A model generated the notes under the pieces. That model did no database searches and had not been told where the DNA came from. It worked only from the letters and a program-made list of their open reading frames with translations. From Bryum argenteum (lineage: Eukaryota; Streptophyta; Bryopsida; Bryales; Bryaceae), in NCBI GenBank assembly GCA_037043015.1, contig CM073325.1, positions 17,587,001 to 17,651,000 of the forward strand: DNA of 64,000 nucleotides, written 5' to 3'. Below are positions 59,690 through 64,000 of this stretch, in pieces. A program made the translations under genes and the position numbers. Position 1 is the stretch's first letter. Every line of letters starts with the position of its first letter.

Positions 59690-60365
59690 TTTGACGAACG
59701 GCCGTTCGTTAATATCACGCCTACTGCCAAGCAGCCGTTACTAGACCTAACTGCGAATCTAATTGCCTACCTTGCAACCTACCTAACTGTCTACCTAACT
59801 TGCCACCTCATTTTACGAACGGCCGTTCGTAAGTTACTGAGATTGCAAACACTCAGCTTACGAACGGCCGTTCGTTTCATGATTTATATTTCCAGTATAC
59901 GAACGGCCGTTCGTTTTATTTTTCGTAGTGTCCCATTGCTAACTTACGAACGGCAGTTCGTAAACTCTAACACATGTGCTGACGTGTCAGTATCTCCAAG
60001 TGCTTTTGCAACTGCTGTAAGATAGGACCTCAAGTTAGAAAAATTGGACCTCGAAATTTACGAACTGCCGTTCGTAACTATCACACTTACTGCCAACCAT
60101 CCGTTACTGGACATAACTGAGAATCTGATTCCGTACCTTGCTACCTTACAAACTGTCTACCTAACTCGCAACCTTATTTTACGAACGGCCGTTCGTAAGT
60201 TACTGAGGTTGCAAACACTCAGTTTACGAACGGCCGTTCGTTTTCTTATTTGTACTTCCATTATACGAACGGCCGTTCGTTTTCTTTTTTGTAATGTCCG
60301 ATGTAGAACTTACGAAAGGCCGTTCGTAAACTCTGGAACACGTGCTGACGTGTCAGTATTTCCAA
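59690..60365. repeat. Tandem duplication, about 366-bp period, carrying palindromes
   Basis: Two units share the same order: CGTTACT(A/G)GAC, CTGTCTACCTAACT, palindrome, GTTACTGAG(A/G)TTGCAAAC, palindrome, palindrome, palindrome, CTGACGTGTCAGTAT. Each unit carries matching palindromes at matching positions, so the array grew partly by duplication of a larger block. Confidence 0.85.
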
Positions 60366-60369
60366 CTAC

Positions 60370-61039
60370 AATAAGATAGTGGCTCAAAACTGTGAACACA
60401 AAAGTCACCACTATGACACTGAAATCAATGTAATAGTTTTTGTTTTGTACCTTCAGTGATTGTAAGTAATCACAGAAATTTCGTTTTAACGTGCAATCCA
60501 CGAGCGACTTCCACAAAAACCAGTAACCAATTACCTTCACAGCACAACGCACTTCTTCATCACATTCATAACAAACACTAAAAAAAAGCGCAATGTAGGT
60601 CCACAAACATGCATTCTCTGAACTCAAAAGCAATGCAAAGTAAAACAAAAACTAAAGAGAATGCAGAACACAAAGCACTACAAATTAATCACACATTTCC
60701 TAAAACTTATACCAAAGCAAATTCGCAATGCAAGTAATGTAGTTTTCAACAAATTAAAACCTGTGAAATTGCGATTTCCAAAAAGCAGTGAAGCATGCTT
60801 CTTACCTCCTGTCTCGCAAGCTCCAAATCGAAATCGACGCAGTGGTCACCTCCTCGCTGAGCTACGCATCCAAAATAAGAAAACAAAATAAACCTCACGG
60901 CTATGGTGCGCACAATACACACAAAAAAAATAAATGAATAGCAGAGTGAGCTGCGGCGTAGAGCTCCAACGCGCAAAAACAAGCAAAAAACAACGACAAC
61001 GAAAAAGCAAATGCGCACAACTGCGGCGCAGTAAACTAA
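60370..61039. other. Intergenic, no gene recognised
   Basis: AT-rich sequence with short, unrecognised frames on both strands. It separates the palindrome cluster from GC-rich repeats. Confidence 0.4.
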
Positions 61040-61330
61040 TCGACAAAACTAACCTGGGCTGAAGCGCAGAGGTGCGACGCAAAAAAAATCAGAAAGCCAA
61101 GTAAGTGGGCGCGGCGCATACAACACAGAAACATAGAGATTGCAAAAAACAAACAAACGGAGCAGGAGATGGGCGCGTCGCAGAGTGCAGACACAGAAAC
61201 GACGAAGATAATGCGGGGAAGAGCGGTAGCTGCGGCGCACAGAGCATGCACAAAAACGACGAAGATGCTGCGCGGAAGGGCGGTAGCTGCAGCGCGAAAA
61301 TCGAGGAGAAAAAGTTCGAATGAGCTGTGG
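61040..61330. repeat. Degenerate GC-rich tandem repeat, about 62-bp unit
   Basis: The phrase AAACGACGAAGAT, then GC(G)GGGAAG / GCGGAAGG, then GCGGTAGCTGCGGCGC, occurs twice well (from 61198 and 61257), with older traces upstream (GCGGCGCA). Frames on both strands are Ala/Ser/Arg-rich by-products. Confidence 0.65.
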
Positions 61331-61514
61331 CGGAGGGGGGGGCGCGGGGAGGAAGACGGACAGCCGCCAAAACGGGGCACTTTAAGTCCCGTCATCATGC
61401 GGCCCCCATAACGTGCAATCATTGCACAGCCATGGGCACCGAAGCGCTCGGTCATGGGCCCTCGGCCATATTTTTTTTGATTTTTTATTGCTTTGTGCGG
61501 TTATAAAACCTGCG

Positions 61515-64000
61515 CAAAAAAGAACTCAAAGAATCCGGAAAGTTAACCCGAAGGAAAAAGCTCACCACCAACTGAGTTCTTTTAAGTCTTTTACATACAA
61601 AGAAAACCTCAAAATAGACAAAAAAGAACCTTAAAGAATCCGGAAAGTTAACCCGAAGGAAAAAGCTGACCACCAACTGAGTTCTTTTAAGTCTTTTACA
61701 TACAAAGAAAACCTCAGAATAGACAAAAAAGAACTCAAAGAATCCGGAAAGTTAACCCGAAGGAAAAAGCTCACCACCAAGTGAGTTCGTTTAAGTCATT
61801 TCCATACAAAGGAAACCTCAAAATAGACGAGAAAGAACTCAAAGAATCCGGAAAGCTAACCCGAAGGAGAAAGCTGACCACCAACTGAGTTCTTTTAAGT
61901 CTTTTACATACAAAGTAAACCTCAAAATAGACAAAAAAGAACTCAAAGAATCTGGAAAGTTAACCCGAAGGAAAAAGCTGACCACCAACTGAGTTCTTTT
62001 AAGTCTTTTACATACAAAGAAAACCTCAAAATAGACCAAAAAGAACTCAAAGAATCCGGAAAGTTAACCCGAAGGAAAAAGCTCACCACCAACTGAGTTC
62101 TTTTAAGTCTTTTACATACAAAGAAAACCTCAAAATAGACAAAAAAGAACTCAAAGAATCCGGAAAGTTAACCCGAAGGAAAAAGTGACCACCAACCGAA
62201 GTTCTTTTAAGTCTTTTACATACAAAGAAAACCTCAAAATAGACAAAAAAGAACTCAAAGAATCCGGAAAGTTAACCCGAAGGCAAAAGCTGACCACCAA
62301 CTGAGTTCTTTTTAGTCTTTTACATACAAAGAGAACCTCAAAATAGAGAAAAAAGAACTCAAAGAATCCGGAAAGTTAACCCGAAGGAAAAAGCTGACCA
62401 CCAACTGCGTTCTTTTAAGTCTTTTACATACAAAGCAAACCTCAAAATAGACAAAAAAGAACCTTAAAGAATCCTGAAAGTTAACCCGAAGGAAAAAGCT
62501 GACCACCAACTGAGTTCTTTTAAGTCTTTTACATACAAAGGAAACCTCAAAATAGACGAGAAAGAACTCAAAGAATCCGGAAAGTTAACCCGAACGAAAA
62601 GCTCACCACCAACTCAATTCTTTTAAGTCTTTTACATACAAAGAAAACCTCAAAATAGACAAAAAAGAACTCAAAGAATCCGGAAAGTTAACCCGAAGGA
62701 AAAAGCTCACCACCAACTGAGTTCTTTTTAGACTTTTACATACAAAGAAAACCTCAAAATAGACAAAAAAGAACTCAAAGAATCCGGAAAGTTAACCCGA
62801 AGGAAAAAGCTGACCACCAACAGAGTTCTTTTAAGTCTTTTACATACAAAGAAAACCTCAAAATAGACAAAAAAGAACTCAAAGAATCTGGAAAGTTAAC
62901 CCGAAGGAAAATGCTGACCACCAACTGAGTTCTTTTAAGTCATTTACATACAAAGAAAACCTCAAAATAGACAAAAAAGAACTCAAAGAATCCGGAAAGT
63001 TAACCCGAAGGAAAAAGCTGACCACCAACTGAGTTCTTTTAAGTCATTTACATACAAAGAAAACCTCAAAATAGACAAAAAGAACTCAAAGAATCCGGAA
63101 AGTTAATCCGAAGGAAAAAGTCGACCACCAACCGAGTTCTTTTAAGTCATTTACATACAAAGAAAACCTCAAAATAGACAAAAAGAACTCAAAGAATCCG
63201 GAAAGTTAACCCGAAGGAAAAAGCTCACCACCAACCGAGTTCTTTTTAGTCTTTTACATACAAAGAAAACCTCAAAATAGACAAAAAGAACTCAAAGAAT
63301 CCGGAAAGTTAACCCGAACCCTGAAAAAGCTCACCACCAACCGAGTTCTTTTAAGTCTTTTACATACAAAGAAAACCTCAAAATAGACAAAAAGAACTCA
63401 AAGAATCCGGAAAGTTAACCCGAAGGAAAAAGCTGACCACCAACTGAGTTCTTTTAAGTCTTTTACATACAAAGAAAACCTCAAAATAGACAAAAAAGAA
63501 CCTTAAAGAATCCGGAAAGTTAACCCGAAGGAAAAAGCTGACCACCAACTGCGTTCTTTTAAGTCTTTTACATACAAAGAAAACCTCAAAATAGACAAAA
63601 AAGAACTCAAAGAATCCGGAAAGTTAACCCGAAGGAAAAAGCTCACCACCAAGTGAGTTCGTTTAGGTCATTTACATACAAAGGAAACCTCAAAATAGAC
63701 GAGAAAGAACTCAAAGAATCCGGAAAGCTAACCCGAAGGAAAAGCTGACCACCAACTGAGTTCTTTTAAGTCTTTAACATACAAAGAAAACCTCAAAATA
63801 GACAAAAAAGAACTCAAAGAATCTGGAAAGTTAACCCGAAGGAAAAAGCTGACCACCAACTAAGTTCTTTTAAGTCTTTTACATACAAAGAAATCCTCAA
63901 AATAGACAAAAAAGAACTCAAAGAATCCGAAAAGTTAACCCGAAGGAAAAAGCTGACCACCAACTGAGTTCTTTTAAGTCTTTTACATACAAAGAAATCC
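61515..64000. repeat. Satellite array, about 104-bp unit, about 24 copies, continues past window
   Basis: Units follow the pattern GAACTCAAAGAATCCGGAAA, GTTAACCCGAAGGAAAAAGC, T(C/G)ACCACCAACTGAGTTCTT, TTAAGTCTTTTACATACAAA, GAAAACCTCAAAATAGACAA. Successive GTTAACCCG starts are 104-105 bp apart. Copies are about 95% alike, with sub-patterns suggesting a higher-order unit (variants CTTAAAG, GACGAGAAAG and AAGTGAGTTCG recur at intervals). The 104-bp length is not a multiple of three and units differ by indels, so this is not coding. It could be a pericentromeric, centromeric or other heterochromatic satellite. Confidence 0.95.

Larger units (their letters stand above)
50803..60329. repeat. Cluster of about 22 copies of a 20-bp palindrome
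   Basis: The ideal form is TTACGAACGGCCGTTCGTAA; variants have TGCAGT, TGCCGT, AGTAGT or GGCAGT at the centre. Approximate starts: 50803, 52247, 54677, 55520, 55560, 56996, 57087, 57135, 57182, 57373, 59487, 59631, 59691, 59813, 59858, 59897, 59943, 60058, 60179, 60223, 60263 and 60309. They lie in the flanks and two introns of the ParB-like gene and once in its coding sequence. Central changes are often made on both half-sites, keeping dyad symmetry (four perfect TGCA-centred copies in one intron). That suggests selection for a dimeric binding site. None was noticed elsewhere in the window. Confidence 0.85.

Noticed and set aside
59800-60330. CRISPR-like look of regularly repeated palindromes
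   Set aside because: Spacing is irregular, the spacers are duplicated with the repeats, and the host is a plant nucleus.
61485-62509. Minus-strand frames of 63-66 codons such as VVSFFLRVNFPDSL
   Set aside because: They lie in the 104-bp satellite, whose unit length and indels break any long reading frame.

Overview
The window looks like nuclear DNA of a land plant, most likely a seed-free one (moss-like, or possibly a lycophyte or fern). Four things suggest this: short plant-type introns; snRNA genes with plant-style upstream (USE) and TATA-like elements; a plastid-targeted D-Ala-D-Ala carboxypeptidase, expected where plastid peptidoglycan metabolism persists; and a degraded plant-type mitochondrial cox1 insert. 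Gene density is low and repeats dominate. No species can be named from the sequence alone.

Layout. 1-8.6 kb: AT-rich DNA with a decayed cox1 insert (about 2.9-3.3 kb) and a 2.5-kb non-autonomous CACTA element (4641-7144). 8.6-12.2 kb (minus): ten-exon VanY-type carboxypeptidase gene. 13.7-14.8 kb: purine-rich duplicated repeat. 17.7-19.8 kb (plus): seven-exon WD40 gene of the STRAP family. 20.4-44.7 kb: three minus-strand U1-U5 snRNA gene pairs, two of them in a roughly 1.8-kb segmental duplication, with two U5 relics. Between the pairs lie nested MITEs, a weathered AP2-domain gene, a weak candidate gene with Pro/Ala repeats, and two non-autonomous elements with TTAA target duplications (piggyBac-like). 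39.6-41.7 kb: a hypothetical minus-strand gene and an intronless RING-H2 E3 ligase gene, divergently arranged. 45.9-52.7 kb: minisatellite, dispersed GC-rich repeats, several long foldbacks and a six-copy motif. 52.7-58.8 kb (minus): a large multi-exon gene with a ParB-like domain. 61.5-64 kb: a 104-bp satellite array that runs off the window.

The most unusual feature is the ParB-like gene. About twenty-two copies of a 20-bp palindrome, ideal form TTACGAACGGCCGTTCGTAA, lie in its introns, flanks and one coding exon, and I saw none elsewhere in the window. ParB proteins bind palindromic parS sites, so this resembles a self-contained ParB/parS-like module in a plant nucleus. That functional link is inference. 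The snRNA pairs supply two core spliceosomal RNAs from what look like paired Pol II-type units; U5 copy 1 and all three U1 copies look intact.
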